A stretch of DNA of 64,000 nt from Pseudoalteromonas citrea (GCF_000238375.3 NZ_AHBZ03000021.1:534715-598714); one strand, 5' to 3'. Shown: positions 1 to 10,861, counted from the first letter of the stretch. Made by a program: numbers and translations. The notes: generated by a model from the letters alone, not told the origin.

Positions 1-781
1 GTTCAGGAATAAGCTGGTGTATCTCAGGAGCTAGGTTAAGCTTCGCTTTCGCACCCAAGATAGACTCACTTAAACGTGCTGCCGCTTTACCTGTTGGGGC
101 AACCAATTTAATAGTCAAAGGCGCTTTTTGATACAGCGATTGCAAAATTGCCAGCAGCTTGGTGACCGTTGTCGTTTTACCCGTTCCTGGGCCACCCGTT
201 AATACACAAAACCCTTTTATGGCTGCCATTGCACATGCAACTTTTTGCCAGTCAATATCACCTGAGGTGTTATCAAACTCACCAAAATATTCAGTCAATA
301 AAGCGTGCAAGCGAGATAAATCTACCATTATTTTTTGCGCTTGCATCTGTTTAAAACGCTCAGCTAAGGTGATTTCATACGTTGCAAGACGACTCAAATA
401 CAATTTTTGTGCGAAAAGTTGTAATGGCTTACCTTCTCCCACGGCATGGTGTGAGTCTAGCCGTTGCCATATTTTCTTTCCTGATGAAGATTGCCATGGT
501 GTGATAGGCATGTTTTCATCCACCAGCTCAACAACCAATGAAAAAGGGTTATCCCAATCAATATCACTATAAGCTAAGCAACTATGTTGACTTTGCTCTG
601 ACTTTAACAACAATAATATGACATAAAAGCAATCATTTAATCTCTGATTGTTTAACAGCTTTGCCAACGCAATATCACTATGGCGAATGCGCCCTTGCGA
701 AATCAAATACGTTAAATATTTGCCATGGTCCAATATGTTTGCAGGTACTCCCTCTTCAGCAAATAAGTCTAGTTGGCTCAT
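1..781 (-). CDS. recD: Exodeoxyribonuclease V alpha subunit RecD (3' part cut by window edge)
   Basis: This is the 5' part of recD, the 5'-3' helicase subunit of RecBCD, which processes double-strand breaks and loads RecA. The reading frame is open from the ATG at 781 to base 1. It begins MSQLDLFAEEG and contains the Walker A motif GGPGTGKTT, encoded around 165-200, followed by a motif Ia-like VAPTGKAAARL. The start codon overlaps the recB stop (ATGA), so translation is probably coupled. Only about 260 residues are inside the window, so the C-terminal helicase motifs cannot be checked. Identification is firm from the motifs and from the recC-recB-recD order. Confidence 0.93.
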   Translation of the reverse strand, partial: MSQLDLFAEEGVPANILDHGKYLTYLISQGRIRHSDIALAKLLNNQRLNDCFYVILLLLKSEQSQHSCLAYSDIDWDNPFSLVVELVDENMPITPWQSSSGKKIWQRLDSHHAVGEGKPLQLFAQKLYLSRLATYEITLAERFKQMQAQKIMVDLSRLHALLTEYFGEFDNTSGDIDWQKVACAMAAIKGFCVLTGGPGTGKTTTVTKLLAILQSLYQKAPLTIKLVAPTGKAAARLSESILGAKAKLNLAPEIHQLIPE

Positions 782-3700
782 GACAATGCCCCCTGCGAAA
801 ATAACGCATCTAAAGAAAGTAACTGTTCTATGGTCAATTTATTAAAAAATATGCCCGCCCCATCTGGCATCGCCCTTAAAAATAAATAATATATCCCGCC
901 TAAATGAACCTGAGGGTCATAGTTTTCTATACGTTGCTTAAGCAAACGATGTAAAGCAACCGAATAAATCAAGTATTGTAAATGGTATTGATGTGCATCC
1001 ATTGCTGAGCGCAAATTGTCATTTTGATAGTCAACGGCACTATCGCCCAGATAATTAGACTTATAATCTAAAATAAAATACTGGCCATTATGGACAAAAA
1101 TCAGATCAATAAAGCCTTTTAATAGACCTTTAACTTGCTCAAACTGTAAATGGCTACTCTGCCCTGTAATGTCCAACAGCAACTTGTTTAGCTTAGGCGC
1201 ATTTAACGGCTCTAAAGGTAAGTAAAACTCCATTTCGACCAGACAATCCTCAGGCTTTAATTGCGATAAGCTAAGTTCACTCTCTCGATCTAACGTGCAT
1301 TGTAAGCAAGCAGTGATCCACTGCTCGGTCGCTATTTGCCACTGGGCATCAATCCTAAATTTCAGTAAACACTGTTCTACTGCTTGACTCAGTGGTAATT
1401 GTTCGTCGCCTGCTGGACATTCTGGCTGCGTAAAGTCCACCAATTCAAATATTTCATGCAAACAGCTGCCGGGCTTTGCGCCTTTAGGAAAACTATATGC
1501 GCAATGCTCAATCAGTGCCTGCTGATCAGGTAAATCAAGTAGATGGTTTTCATCAAGTGCACCCAGTGGCCTTTCATCACTGTGAGCGTGATAACTCAAT
1601 TGACTAAAGCTTGTCGCTCGCCAGTGTGTTTCAATTTTTGTAGTGAACCGCTTTAGGTACAATTGCTCATACTCACCATCTTGCGATACATTCAACACCT
1701 CAGCATCAGTCATTTTAACAAATTCACACTGTGTATCTGCGTGCTGTGCACAGAATGCATTGAGACGTTCATGCCACTGCTGAGCATCAGTAAATGGCGT
1801 TGCGCCAAATAAAACAAAACCTAATGAAGTGTGTGTGATCCCGGGTTTTTTCGTTCTACCTGCCGCAATGTTAAATAATCCAATATCACAATGATGCACC
1901 GCTCGGGTGATCGCCACATACAACAAACGAATGTCTTCCGCTAAACGCTCTTTTTCAGCCTGTGCGCGCTGGTCATCATCTGGTGACAGGCTGTATATTA
2001 GTTTATCATTTTCATGATACACCACATCTGAAGCTTCTCTATATGTCGTTGCAAAAGGCATGTATACAATTGGATACTCTAAGCCTTTAGATGCATGCAT
2101 AGTCACGATTTTCACTAAATCAGCATCACTTTCTAAACGTACTTGAGCAGAGTCTTGCTGTGCTTCACTACATTGTGTGCCCAACCAGCGTAATACGCGC
2201 AACGTGCCGTCCAGTTCTATTTGTTTTTGCTGAAGCAACTCTGACAGATGGCGATAATCCGTTAACCAGCGCTCCACCATATAACCATTACTCTTCCACA
2301 AACGTGGCAACTGATTATCAACCAATAACTGCTCCAACATCGCCATAGCGCCTTGCTTATGCCAAATGCGCTGTAACCGAGCAAATTGATCCAAATAATG
2401 CTGCCAAGCGGCTTCTTGCTCTCGTAGTTCAAAGATGTCTTGATGGTGCAAGGCAAATAGTGGACTTGCCAGCACACCTCTCAAGGCTGCTTCATCATAG
2501 CTCCCATGAAGCACCGTTAAAAATTGCAATAATGCCACCGAGATTGGTTGTTTAAAAATACTATCTCGAGCTAAATAAACACTGGCGACCCCATGCTGCT
2601 GAAGTGCAGACTTCATGATACTCGCTTCATTACGGTCGCGGACCAGTATACAAATATCACTGGCTTTTACGGCTAAATTGCCTATTTTTGCCTCCCCATT
2701 ATCGGCTCGAGTGAGCAATACAGAGATCTTTTCCGCAAAAATTGAGCTTAACGACGATAAAGCCACCGCTTTGCTAGTGGTGCTATTATCATCTTGTAAT
2801 ACACTAAATGTGAGTGCAGAGTGCTCTTCACCGTTTAATGTTAAGCGCTTTTCCTCACTCTTGCCTTTGGCGGCGACCGAAATAAAAGGAATGGTTTTAT
2901 TAAAAATAAAACTATGTTCATGGGCAGAAAAAATACCATTCACCGCATTAACAACCCCTTGAGATGAACGATAGTTAGTCGATAGTGTATATTTGGCACT
3001 GTCAGCTACGCTCTGCTTGGCTTTCATATACGTAAATATATCAGCCCCACGAAAGCCATAAATAGCTTGTTTTGGATCACCAATCATCGTCAGCGTGGTG
3101 GTATTTTGATCACTATAAATGCGGCTAAAAATCCCATATTGTATTGGATCTGTATCTTGAAACTCGTCAATCATAGCAACTGGGTATAATTCAGATATTT
3201 TATGCCGCAATATGTGCCCTTGTTCACAGCTTAACGCCTCGTGCAAATTGCTTAGTAAGTCATCTGGTGTGATCAACCCATGCTTGAGCTTATGGGCCTT
3301 TAATAATGACTTAACCGACTGACTCGCATGTTGTACGATTGCCAACGGTAAACCTTGACTCAATTGTTCATGTAATTTAGCTAACTTGCTAAATTCAGCC
3401 AGCATGGGGTGAACAATGAACTGTCCGTTTTTCTTGTAATAGTGTGCGTCTTGAAGTAGCTCTTCACTCCACAATTTAAAAGAATGCTTTGCTGTACCAA
3501 ATTCAAAATACCAATGTTCCCCATCGCAGTAGTCTCGCAGCGCATTGATATTTGCAGCACGACCGGGGGCTTTATTCTTAGCAAGATCAGAATTAGCCAA
3601 TACTGTAAAAAAATCGCTGGTGGACAAACGCGCTTTAAATGCGATGGCCTCACTTTGATAAGTTTTGCGGGCAGACAATACATCATTCAAATCATAATGC

Positions 3701-4314
3701 GGTGTAATGTCAGCATTGCCTTTGCTTAACACCTTCATCACTTTTGACACTAACCCATGAGGATTAGAAAAATGGGTTAATATTGCTTCTGTCGTATCTT
3801 TATCCAGCGGGTAAATAAAACTACGCCAATGATCTTTTACCGCCTCAATGACCAACTCAGATTCATCTAAAATGAACTCAAGGTTAAACGCCACATTTGA
3901 CTCAAAAGCATGCTGCTTAAGCATACGCTGGCAAAATCCATGAATCGTAAAAATCGCCGCTTCATCCATTGATTTTGCCGCGGCATCAAGTAATGCAAAT
4001 GCAGCTCGCTGATCGGTAACTTGCTCAAGTACCGCGCAAATTAATTCGTCATCACATGGCGCACCTAACAAGGCGTCGCGCGCGGCAATGATCCGAGTAC
4101 GTACTCTGTCTTTAATCTCTTGCGTTGCGGCTTCCGTAAAAGTCACGACCAAAATTTGATCTACACTGAGAGGCTCTTGATGTTCAGCAGTTTGTAGCCC
4201 AAGTAAGCAGCGAAGGTATAAACCCGTTATGGTATACGTTTTACCCGTCCCAGCACTTGCTTCAATTAAGCTTTGACCAACTAAAGGCATACTTTGCGGA
4301 TTAAGCATCTGCAT
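778..4314 (-). CDS. recB: Exodeoxyribonuclease V beta subunit RecB
   Basis: RecB is the 3'-5' helicase and nuclease subunit of RecBCD. The protein is about 1178 residues, close to the E. coli length. It has a UvrD-type N-terminus with Walker A ASAGTGKT about 20 residues from the start, helicase motif II (IDEFQDTDP), motif III (MIGDPKQAIYGFRG), and a C-terminal RecB nuclease motif with GFIDLIF and DYKSN. The frame is open from a TTG at 4338, but the ATG at 4314 is preceded by AGGAG at a good distance and is preferred. It overlaps the recC stop by 14 bases, and its own stop overlaps the recD start, so the three genes form one operon. Confidence 0.95.
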   Translation of the reverse strand: MQMLNPQSMPLVGQSLIEASAGTGKTYTITGLYLRCLLGLQTAEHQEPLSVDQILVVTFTEAATQEIKDRVRTRIIAARDALLGAPCDDELICAVLEQVTDQRAAFALLDAAAKSMDEAAIFTIHGFCQRMLKQHAFESNVAFNLEFILDESELVIEAVKDHWRSFIYPLDKDTTEAILTHFSNPHGLVSKVMKVLSKGNADITPHYDLNDVLSARKTYQSEAIAFKARLSTSDFFTVLANSDLAKNKAPGRAANINALRDYCDGEHWYFEFGTAKHSFKLWSEELLQDAHYYKKNGQFIVHPMLAEFSKLAKLHEQLSQGLPLAIVQHASQSVKSLLKAHKLKHGLITPDDLLSNLHEALSCEQGHILRHKISELYPVAMIDEFQDTDPIQYGIFSRIYSDQNTTTLTMIGDPKQAIYGFRGADIFTYMKAKQSVADSAKYTLSTNYRSSQGVVNAVNGIFSAHEHSFIFNKTIPFISVAAKGKSEEKRLTLNGEEHSALTFSVLQDDNSTTSKAVALSSLSSIFAEKISVLLTRADNGEAKIGNLAVKASDICILVRDRNEASIMKSALQQHGVASVYLARDSIFKQPISVALLQFLTVLHGSYDEAALRGVLASPLFALHHQDIFELREQEAAWQHYLDQFARLQRIWHKQGAMAMLEQLLVDNQLPRLWKSNGYMVERWLTDYRHLSELLQQKQIELDGTLRVLRWLGTQCSEAQQDSAQVRLESDADLVKIVTMHASKGLEYPIVYMPFATTYREASDVVYHENDKLIYSLSPDDDQRAQAEKERLAEDIRLLYVAITRAVHHCDIGLFNIAAGRTKKPGITHTSLGFVLFGATPFTDAQQWHERLNAFCAQHADTQCEFVKMTDAEVLNVSQDGEYEQLYLKRFTTKIETHWRATSFSQLSYHAHSDERPLGALDENHLLDLPDQQALIEHCAYSFPKGAKPGSCLHEIFELVDFTQPECPAGDEQLPLSQAVEQCLLKFRIDAQWQIATEQWITACLQCTLDRESELSLSQLKPEDCLVEMEFYLPLEPLNAPKLNKLLLDITGQSSHLQFEQVKGLLKGFIDLIFVHNGQYFILDYKSNYLGDSAVDYQNDNLRSAMDAHQYHLQYLIYSVALHRLLKQRIENYDPQVHLGGIYYLFLRAMPDGAGIFFNKLTIEQLLSLDALFSQGALS

Positions 4315-7300
4315 ATTTTTGCTCCTGAGCCAACTCAATAACCGCTTTTAATAAACGATGACTTATTTGACTGAAAGCGTCTTCAACATCAAATAAATTC
4401 TTGAAATTCAATGCCACATAAGGGTTTTCACACTCACCAAAGCCAATATATTGGCCCCCAGAAAACTTGTTAGCGGCCTTTTGCATATCGCCTGTTTTAA
4501 CGAGTTCATACCCTGAATTTGGAAAAAATGGCTGAGGCTCAGTTAGGACATTTTTGTAAAAGTCACACCACAGCTTTAAATGCTCAAACGCATCACTTCT
4601 ATCCATAGGCGCATAAGTAATTGCTTCATCAAGCCCATAAATATGCGTGCTGACAGCTTCTCCGTGACATTGAGCAATACAGTGTAATAAAAACCCTCGT
4701 ATTTTATCTTTCGCTTTAATACTTGCGCTACGATAAAACACTTGTTGATTGCCATACACGCTGTCTAACCAGCCCAATAAAGTGCAATCAGATAGCATCA
4801 ACGTGACTTCTATCGGATCTCTCTGGTTTTTTAGCATTGGTTTTATATGCTTAACCATAGGCGCAATTCGTTGATGTAATTGCTCTAATTGAATGGTGCC
4901 AACATGAGCCTGCGGTAAGTTTCCTCGCTGTAGTAACTGTTTTTCATTCGGTTGCTGATCGGCTAAAGCCGCAGCTAATAGCTCGTCTAAATAATAGTAC
5001 CTGTCTAAGGTATCCAATAAAAAAGGTTCTTCGTCTTTATCTTGTAATGATAAGCTGGGTAATCTAAGACCCAAGCTTTGCTGATAAAATGCGTCTTGTG
5101 GATTTAAGATAGTACGTAAAAATTGATTCAATTCAATCTCACCACTGATGTTTACTTCTAGTGGAGCAGGTGTGGTTTTAGGTAAAGGAGTTTGATCGGT
5201 CAACCATACAGGGTTGTAACTTTGAAGTGGATTATCTTCATTATAATAACTGGGATGAAAAGGCTGTAATTGCGCTTGCTGTAACAAATGCTGAGATGGG
5301 AACACCTCGCTTGCTTCATAATAGAAACTTCTATCAAGGTATTCAAGTAACTCACTGACCAGCACAGATGGCATTTGCGGCTCATTATTAAAACATGACC
5401 GCCCTACATAACTTAAATACAACGCATCACGAGCACTGAGCACCGCCTCTAAAAATAAATAGCGATCATCTAGTTTACGAGAGCGATCACCTTTTTGACG
5501 GTGCGAGTGTGGAACTAAATCAAAGCCAATTGGTTGTACAGTTCTAGGGTAATCGGCATCGTTGAGACCCAACATACAAACAACTTTAAACGGCACCGCG
5601 CGCATAGGCATTAAGGTACAAAAGTTAACCGGCCCGACTAAAAAGCGTTGCCCAACCCCCTTTTCTTGCACCCCCTGCTTCACCAAATAACTGATCACCT
5701 GAGGTGACACGGCCTCTTGCATATCAAGGTTTTCATCATGCTTATTTAAATCATCAATGACCTTCTCAAGCGTTAATAAATCCCAGCTTTGTTCAGCCTC
5801 TTGATGATAAAACTCACCCACCAATGCACGCAGTACCTCGGCTTTTACACTTAACCGTGTACTTTGTGACAACTGTGATTTGTACTTTGCTAAACATTCA
5901 ACAAAATGGACTAACTTACTGAGTGTATTAACAGCCATGCCTTCTACTTGATCGGCAGGAAATACCTCATTAAATTCATTATTCTCATCAGAACACGATA
6001 TGCCCAATAGCAAGCGATTTAAGCCATGCTGCCACGTATTGAGTGGCATAGCGGGTAGCTCATGCTCTTGTTTATGATCCGCATTTAATCCCCACTTCAC
6101 ACCTACTTGATCGAGCCAGTATTTTAATTGCTCAAATTCGCTATCTTCTATGCCAAATTGCTCAGCAATGGGCGCAGCTGCCAACAAGTCAATAATATCT
6201 GACACACCAAAACGGCTAAATGGTAAATTAACCAGTGTAACGAATGAACTGAGGATCGGCTTTTCTTGTTCAATGGCAAGATCAGCCAAGGCGTAAGGTA
6301 TAAAGCGATCACCACTTGCGCCTGCAAACACCGCTTCAATATAAGGGCTATATGTACCCACATCAGGCATCATGACAATGACATCTTTTGGCGTTAACGT
6401 TGGGTTTTGTTCAAATAACCGAAGTAAATGATCATGTAAACACTCAACTTCTCTCAGTGGAGTGTGACAATCCTGTAGTAGGATGGACTGATCAGTTAAC
6501 TCAATAGGCAATTTCCCTTCATCATTTATAAACCATGCTTTATCGTCAGTTAACGATTCGCCTTTAAAAGCCAGTTGATAGACTTCTTCTTGTACCTTGC
6601 CCAGTAAAGTATCCGCAAAGTCATCGACAAAGCCATCAAGCCACTGCGCATCGAGTTGTAGTAATTGTTCAAAATAATCTCGACCAAGTTTGCCCCATGA
6701 TGACAAAAGGGGATTACCAATAAAGTAATACTCTCCTTGCTTTGCATCTATTTCAGGTTTTTTTGCGTATTTAGCTTCAATTTTTGCCTGTGTTTTCTCG
6801 TCTACGAGATCACCCCAATAATGCTCACTCGGGTTAAAAAAGAACAATAAAACAGATGTTTTTTCTGACAGCGCCTGAAATATCTCTAATTGGCTGGTCG
6901 CCATCGCCGATAACCCAAAAATACTGATCCGTTTCGGTAACATGCTAGGTTTAGCGTCTGCCAAAGCTTTTAGTAACTGAGTATGCATATTGGCGCGATG
7001 GTAATGGCTTTGTTGTAAGCTTTGAGTATGACTGACCAATTTTCGCCATAAATCTGGTTGCCACGCTGCAATTGATACGTCAACATCTAATAGTTCATCA
7101 GCTCCTGAATCCCAAGTGCTCAGCCATTGTGGACGATACATTAAATATTGATCGTAGATATCTGCAATTTTTTCGCATAAAGAAAATAGCTTAGCCCCAT
7201 GTTCATCATCTTCTAAGTACTGGGATAATTCTTGGTACCGTAAATCGGTTAAACACGTCGGTAAAATTGTGACCAATTTCCAAGTCATATTTAACTTATT

Positions 7301-7558
7301 ATATGGAGATTCACTCGGCACATTAGGTAAAAACTGTTGGTAAAGCTGCCATATAAAACTTGATGGTAAAGGAAAGTCTACTTGCGCGGCAACACCAAGT
7401 GCTTGACTCATACCAATCTTAAGCCACTGGGACATACCCGGTGACTGCACTAGCACCGTTTCTTTTTCAAAAGGAGAACTCAAAGGAGCAGTTTTAATCA
7501 CCGTATGAAATTGCGTTTGTAGCGCTTCCATACGGTTTGACTGAATTATATGCAGCAT
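4301..7558 (-). CDS. recC: Exodeoxyribonuclease V gamma subunit RecC
   Basis: RecC is the Chi-recognition and scaffold subunit of RecBCD. The protein is about 1085 residues, close to the usual 1100-1120. It starts MLHIIQSNRMEAL, matching the family start MLxxxxSNRxxxL. The frame is open further upstream to 7588, but those ten residues have no counterpart in the family, so 7558 is chosen. The sequence carries the inactive-helicase features of RecC, for example the KTAPLSSPFEKETVLVQSPG region with an LVQSPGM(S/A)QWL block near residue 40. It is the first gene of recC-recB-recD. No strong terminator or promoter could be picked in the short upstream gap. Confidence 0.95.
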   Translation of the reverse strand: MLHIIQSNRMEALQTQFHTVIKTAPLSSPFEKETVLVQSPGMSQWLKIGMSQALGVAAQVDFPLPSSFIWQLYQQFLPNVPSESPYNKLNMTWKLVTILPTCLTDLRYQELSQYLEDDEHGAKLFSLCEKIADIYDQYLMYRPQWLSTWDSGADELLDVDVSIAAWQPDLWRKLVSHTQSLQQSHYHRANMHTQLLKALADAKPSMLPKRISIFGLSAMATSQLEIFQALSEKTSVLLFFFNPSEHYWGDLVDEKTQAKIEAKYAKKPEIDAKQGEYYFIGNPLLSSWGKLGRDYFEQLLQLDAQWLDGFVDDFADTLLGKVQEEVYQLAFKGESLTDDKAWFINDEGKLPIELTDQSILLQDCHTPLREVECLHDHLLRLFEQNPTLTPKDVIVMMPDVGTYSPYIEAVFAGASGDRFIPYALADLAIEQEKPILSSFVTLVNLPFSRFGVSDIIDLLAAAPIAEQFGIEDSEFEQLKYWLDQVGVKWGLNADHKQEHELPAMPLNTWQHGLNRLLLGISCSDENNEFNEVFPADQVEGMAVNTLSKLVHFVECLAKYKSQLSQSTRLSVKAEVLRALVGEFYHQEAEQSWDLLTLEKVIDDLNKHDENLDMQEAVSPQVISYLVKQGVQEKGVGQRFLVGPVNFCTLMPMRAVPFKVVCMLGLNDADYPRTVQPIGFDLVPHSHRQKGDRSRKLDDRYLFLEAVLSARDALYLSYVGRSCFNNEPQMPSVLVSELLEYLDRSFYYEASEVFPSQHLLQQAQLQPFHPSYYNEDNPLQSYNPVWLTDQTPLPKTTPAPLEVNISGEIELNQFLRTILNPQDAFYQQSLGLRLPSLSLQDKDEEPFLLDTLDRYYYLDELLAAALADQQPNEKQLLQRGNLPQAHVGTIQLEQLHQRIAPMVKHIKPMLKNQRDPIEVTLMLSDCTLLGWLDSVYGNQQVFYRSASIKAKDKIRGFLLHCIAQCHGEAVSTHIYGLDEAITYAPMDRSDAFEHLKLWCDFYKNVLTEPQPFFPNSGYELVKTGDMQKAANKFSGGQYIGFGECENPYVALNFKNLFDVEDAFSQISHRLLKAVIELAQEQKYADA

Positions 7559-7666
7559 AATGTGCCAGACCTTGCTAATCAGCTGCAATAACGACGCAAT
7601 ATTAAGCAGCTAGGTATTTTTATTCATTTGGCACAGTTTATGTTATTTATTAAGCCTTAGATACCT

Positions 7667-8692
7667 TTAGAATAAGTCGATATCGTTACTTTCTTGATGA
7701 CATTCAATTAGCTTATTGGCGATAAGTTCTTCATAGAAACATAGCTTATCTCTGCCATTTTCTTTCGCATAATAAAGTGCTTTATCAGCGTTTTCTAACA
7801 CAGTGATTGGAAAGTCATACGGGCTGATCCGTGACATACCAACACTGATAGTAAGTTTTTTCACAAAAGGAAAATGCGTACCGCGTACTAAATCCATAAA
7901 CTCATCTAGTTTTTTGTGTATCGACTCATAATCGGTCGGCTCAAACACCATCACAAACTCTTCACCACCAAATCTAAATAACAAATCACTAGAACGAAAA
8001 AACTGCCGCATTTTTTGTGCAAGTAATAGTAAGACCTCATCACCACAGACATGCCCATAGTTATCATTCACCTTCTTAAAATGATCAATATCTACCATCG
8101 CTAACCAAGATGTAGCTCCTTGGTGTTGGCCACGTAAGTCACTTTGCCATACCGTTTTATGCTGCTTTATAACCTGCTTTTCCATCAACTGTTTTAACTT
8201 TTTCTCAAACGTTTGACGATTTAGTAGACCTGTCAATTTATCACGTTCATTCTCATGTAAGATGGTTAAATAATTTTCAAATATACGACAAAAAGCATTG
8301 AGCAATACTTGATCTGAACTCTTAAGTCCATCGCTCACGATCGCAATTGCCCCTATTGGCTTATCAAGCAAGGTGATTGGTAGCCATCTACGCTCTACGC
8401 CATCGTTTGACTGCACCGTAATAATACATGCCGATTGTAAACACGACACCAGCTCTGGCTCAGGATGGCGAACAACCTCTCTTTCTTCCCACTCGTACTC
8501 TCTGTCTGTAAGTACCTTTAATAACAAGCTTCTCTCGATAGCTAGTTCACCTTGAATCTGCAAATCTTTGTAAACCGCTACTTCTTTACACCCAATAAAC
8601 TCTTGAATGGTCGAGATCAAACTGTATTCTAACGAGTCGACATCTCTGGTTTTTGTGATTTTAATCACTGAATTCAGTAATTCTTCTTGCAT
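7667..8692 (-). CDS. GGDEF diguanylate cyclase with GAF-like sensor domain
   Basis: Predicted to make cyclic di-GMP from two GTP. Residues 1-145 form a soluble GAF-like domain and about 148-325 form the GGDEF domain. The active-site signature is GGEEF at 242-246. An RxxD inhibitory site (RSSD, 233-236) lies five residues before it, so product inhibition is likely. The metal-binding stretch AMVDIDHFKKVND is intact, so the cyclase should be active. No membrane segments or signal peptide are visible, so it is probably cytosolic. It lies 126 bases downstream of the EIIC-EAL gene on the same strand, pairing a cyclase with a phosphodiesterase. The ligand of the GAF-like domain is unknown. Confidence 0.9.
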   Translation of the reverse strand: MQEELLNSVIKITKTRDVDSLEYSLISTIQEFIGCKEVAVYKDLQIQGELAIERSLLLKVLTDREYEWEEREVVRHPEPELVSCLQSACIITVQSNDGVERRWLPITLLDKPIGAIAIVSDGLKSSDQVLLNAFCRIFENYLTILHENERDKLTGLLNRQTFEKKLKQLMEKQVIKQHKTVWQSDLRGQHQGATSWLAMVDIDHFKKVNDNYGHVCGDEVLLLLAQKMRQFFRSSDLLFRFGGEEFVMVFEPTDYESIHKKLDEFMDLVRGTHFPFVKKLTISVGMSRISPYDFPITVLENADKALYYAKENGRDKLCFYEELIANKLIECHQESNDIDLF

Positions 8693-8818
8693 ATACTGCC
8701 TGCTAAAATACGTTTAATGCTGCTGCCCAGCATCATTTGTGTAAGTTATAAACAACCCGCTAACGACATGCAATACTTTTCTATGATAATAGGTAATATA
8801 GCTGGCGATATTATTCAG

Positions 8819-10861
8819 CTAATGGTCAACATTTTTTGTCACTTGAAATGTGCGGTCGTAGTCAATGAGCTGCTCAATTGGTAACGCCTTTGCATAATAC
8901 CAACCTTGTACAGTTTCAATTTCTAGTGCTTTTATGAAGTCTAGCTGAGATTGTGACTCTACGCCCTCTGCGACTAAGGTTTTATCCATTTGGTGCAACA
9001 ACTGCACCACGGCACTGTAAAACTCTCGGCCTTGATCTGTTTCTACTTTGTCTAAAAATGCTTTATCCAATTTTACTCGCCGAATAGGTAAATCAGCCAG
9101 CATAGATAAACTCGAATATCCAGTGCCAAAATCATCAATGACCGTGTCAATTTTATGGGATTTTAATCTATTAATATTATTGATCACACTCGATTTATCA
9201 TTAAAGTAACTTGACTCAACTACTTCAATTTTTAACTGCTCAGGAAACGCTTTGAAGCGCTCACAAATATACAAAACAGCTCGATCGTCATTAATCAGTG
9301 TCGGGTTCACATTCACGCTTATCACCGGGTAGAATGATTTAGATGCAAAATACTCCAAGTCTAAAGCGGCTTGATCAATAACCCATGAATCAATGATCGT
9401 TGTTTGTTTATGTTTAACTAAAATATCAATGAAATAGGGCCCAACAATCGTCTCATCTGCTTTTTTTAATCGTAAAAGCGCTTCGTAGCCAACAATATCA
9501 CCGGTCACTTGGCTCACTTGCGGTTGATAATACAATAATAGCTCTCCTTGGGATAACTCTTCTAATACCTTATTAAGTGCTTTGGATGCGCGTTCTTGCG
9601 CTCTTTGTGTTTGAATGAACTGCGACTCACTGGCTGAACGAAGCTGTTCTGAAATATTCAATTGCTCGCTAAGATGATTAAGCGCTTTTTGGTAATGTAT
9701 TTGTTCGCTATGCCACCTTAAAAATGGATAGTATATCGCTGCATTGAGTATCAGTAAGACTAGCTGTAGCATTACACCCGACAGCCCTCCACTCACTTGA
9801 TATCCACTGATCAAGGTCGGTGTCATCCAACTGAGTACAATATCGTTGGTACTGACGAACCCCCACTCAATAATATGATACGAAATAATAAAGTTAATGG
9901 CAGGTGCTAGTAAGAATGGAATTAACAATACTGGATTGAGGAAGATGGGGAGTGCAAATAAAATAATTTCACAAAAATTAAATGCTGTAAATGGAATTGA
10001 TAATTGTGCGATGTTGCGTTCATGCGAGCCTTTTCTCAAAAAAAACGACGCAACAATGAGCCCAGCAAAACACCCCGTACCACCCACTAAAACAAACGTA
10101 TCATAAAACGTTTTAGCGGATAAATTACCCACTAATTGCTTCGCAAGGTATATTTCATCAAACAACATACTAAATGTATTATCGCCATGTACTCCAAAAA
10201 ACCAAAAGCTATGTGAGGCGAGCATACGCTGAAACGTTAATTCAGCTACTGAAGCATTGACTAAATCAGGGGTAAGCCAGCCACTAAGCAGGAGCCCTAT
10301 TTCGCTGAGTATTGGCACCCATAAATAGAAACTAAAAAATACGATTGTAAAAGGTAAAATAACTAAGAACTTTTCGCGTAAAAAACGACTCAAAGCACTA
10401 AATTGCCGCCTAGGCTGAGGTAGAGTCCGCATTAAATAGACAAATAGTAAACTACTCATACTCGGTAGAATAATTGCATATGCAGTGGCGGTGCTGTCAC
10501 TAAGTGTAAACTCTCCGCCGTGTAACTGTAAAAAACTCCCGTGAACAGCAAAACACAGTAATGCCAGTAACGCTCCGATTATGCCACTTTGTGCATAATT
10601 TTTTGTTAAGAAAAAACCAATAGAAATACTCACTACAACAGGAAAGAACAGTAAAATAATGTGCGCACTGCGGCTAACAATATTTGCGACTTTTCCATCA
10701 TCTGCAATAACGTTCAATGTCAAAGCACTATTAAGCGCCAAAATAGCCAACGCACTACTTACAAAGTATGGAATAAGCGCTATAAATGCTTCACGTAAGG
10801 ACAATAAATACCGGCCATGAAGTAAATTAGAGACTTTATTTTGAAGTGCGTGCAACGGCAA
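8819..10861 (-). CDS. PTS EIIC-like membrane domain fused to EAL c-di-GMP phosphodiesterase
   Basis: The N-terminal ~390 residues are hydrophobic with about ten membrane segments and resemble the EIIC permease domain of PTS sugar transporters (for example FFGVHGDNTFSML and NFCEIILFALPIF). The C-terminal ~250 residues are an EAL domain. Catalytic positions look intact: GYEALLRL, NVNPTL, EVVES, DDFGTGYSSL, VKLDKAFL and VAEGVES. No EIIA or EIIB domain is present, so the EIIC part probably senses or gates a sugar rather than phosphorylating it; this is inference. The start appears to be TTG at 10861 with AGGT about eight bases upstream; an ATG just upstream is out of frame. Confidence 0.85.
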   Translation of the reverse strand: MPLHALQNKVSNLLHGRYLLSLREAFIALIPYFVSSALAILALNSALTLNVIADDGKVANIVSRSAHIILLFFPVVVSISIGFFLTKNYAQSGIIGALLALLCFAVHGSFLQLHGGEFTLSDSTATAYAIILPSMSSLLFVYLMRTLPQPRRQFSALSRFLREKFLVILPFTIVFFSFYLWVPILSEIGLLLSGWLTPDLVNASVAELTFQRMLASHSFWFFGVHGDNTFSMLFDEIYLAKQLVGNLSAKTFYDTFVLVGGTGCFAGLIVASFFLRKGSHERNIAQLSIPFTAFNFCEIILFALPIFLNPVLLIPFLLAPAINFIISYHIIEWGFVSTNDIVLSWMTPTLISGYQVSGGLSGVMLQLVLLILNAAIYYPFLRWHSEQIHYQKALNHLSEQLNISEQLRSASESQFIQTQRAQERASKALNKVLEELSQGELLLYYQPQVSQVTGDIVGYEALLRLKKADETIVGPYFIDILVKHKQTTIIDSWVIDQAALDLEYFASKSFYPVISVNVNPTLINDDRAVLYICERFKAFPEQLKIEVVESSYFNDKSSVINNINRLKSHKIDTVIDDFGTGYSSLSMLADLPIRRVKLDKAFLDKVETDQGREFYSAVVQLLHQMDKTLVAEGVESQSQLDFIKALEIETVQGWYYAKALPIEQLIDYDRTFQVTKNVDH

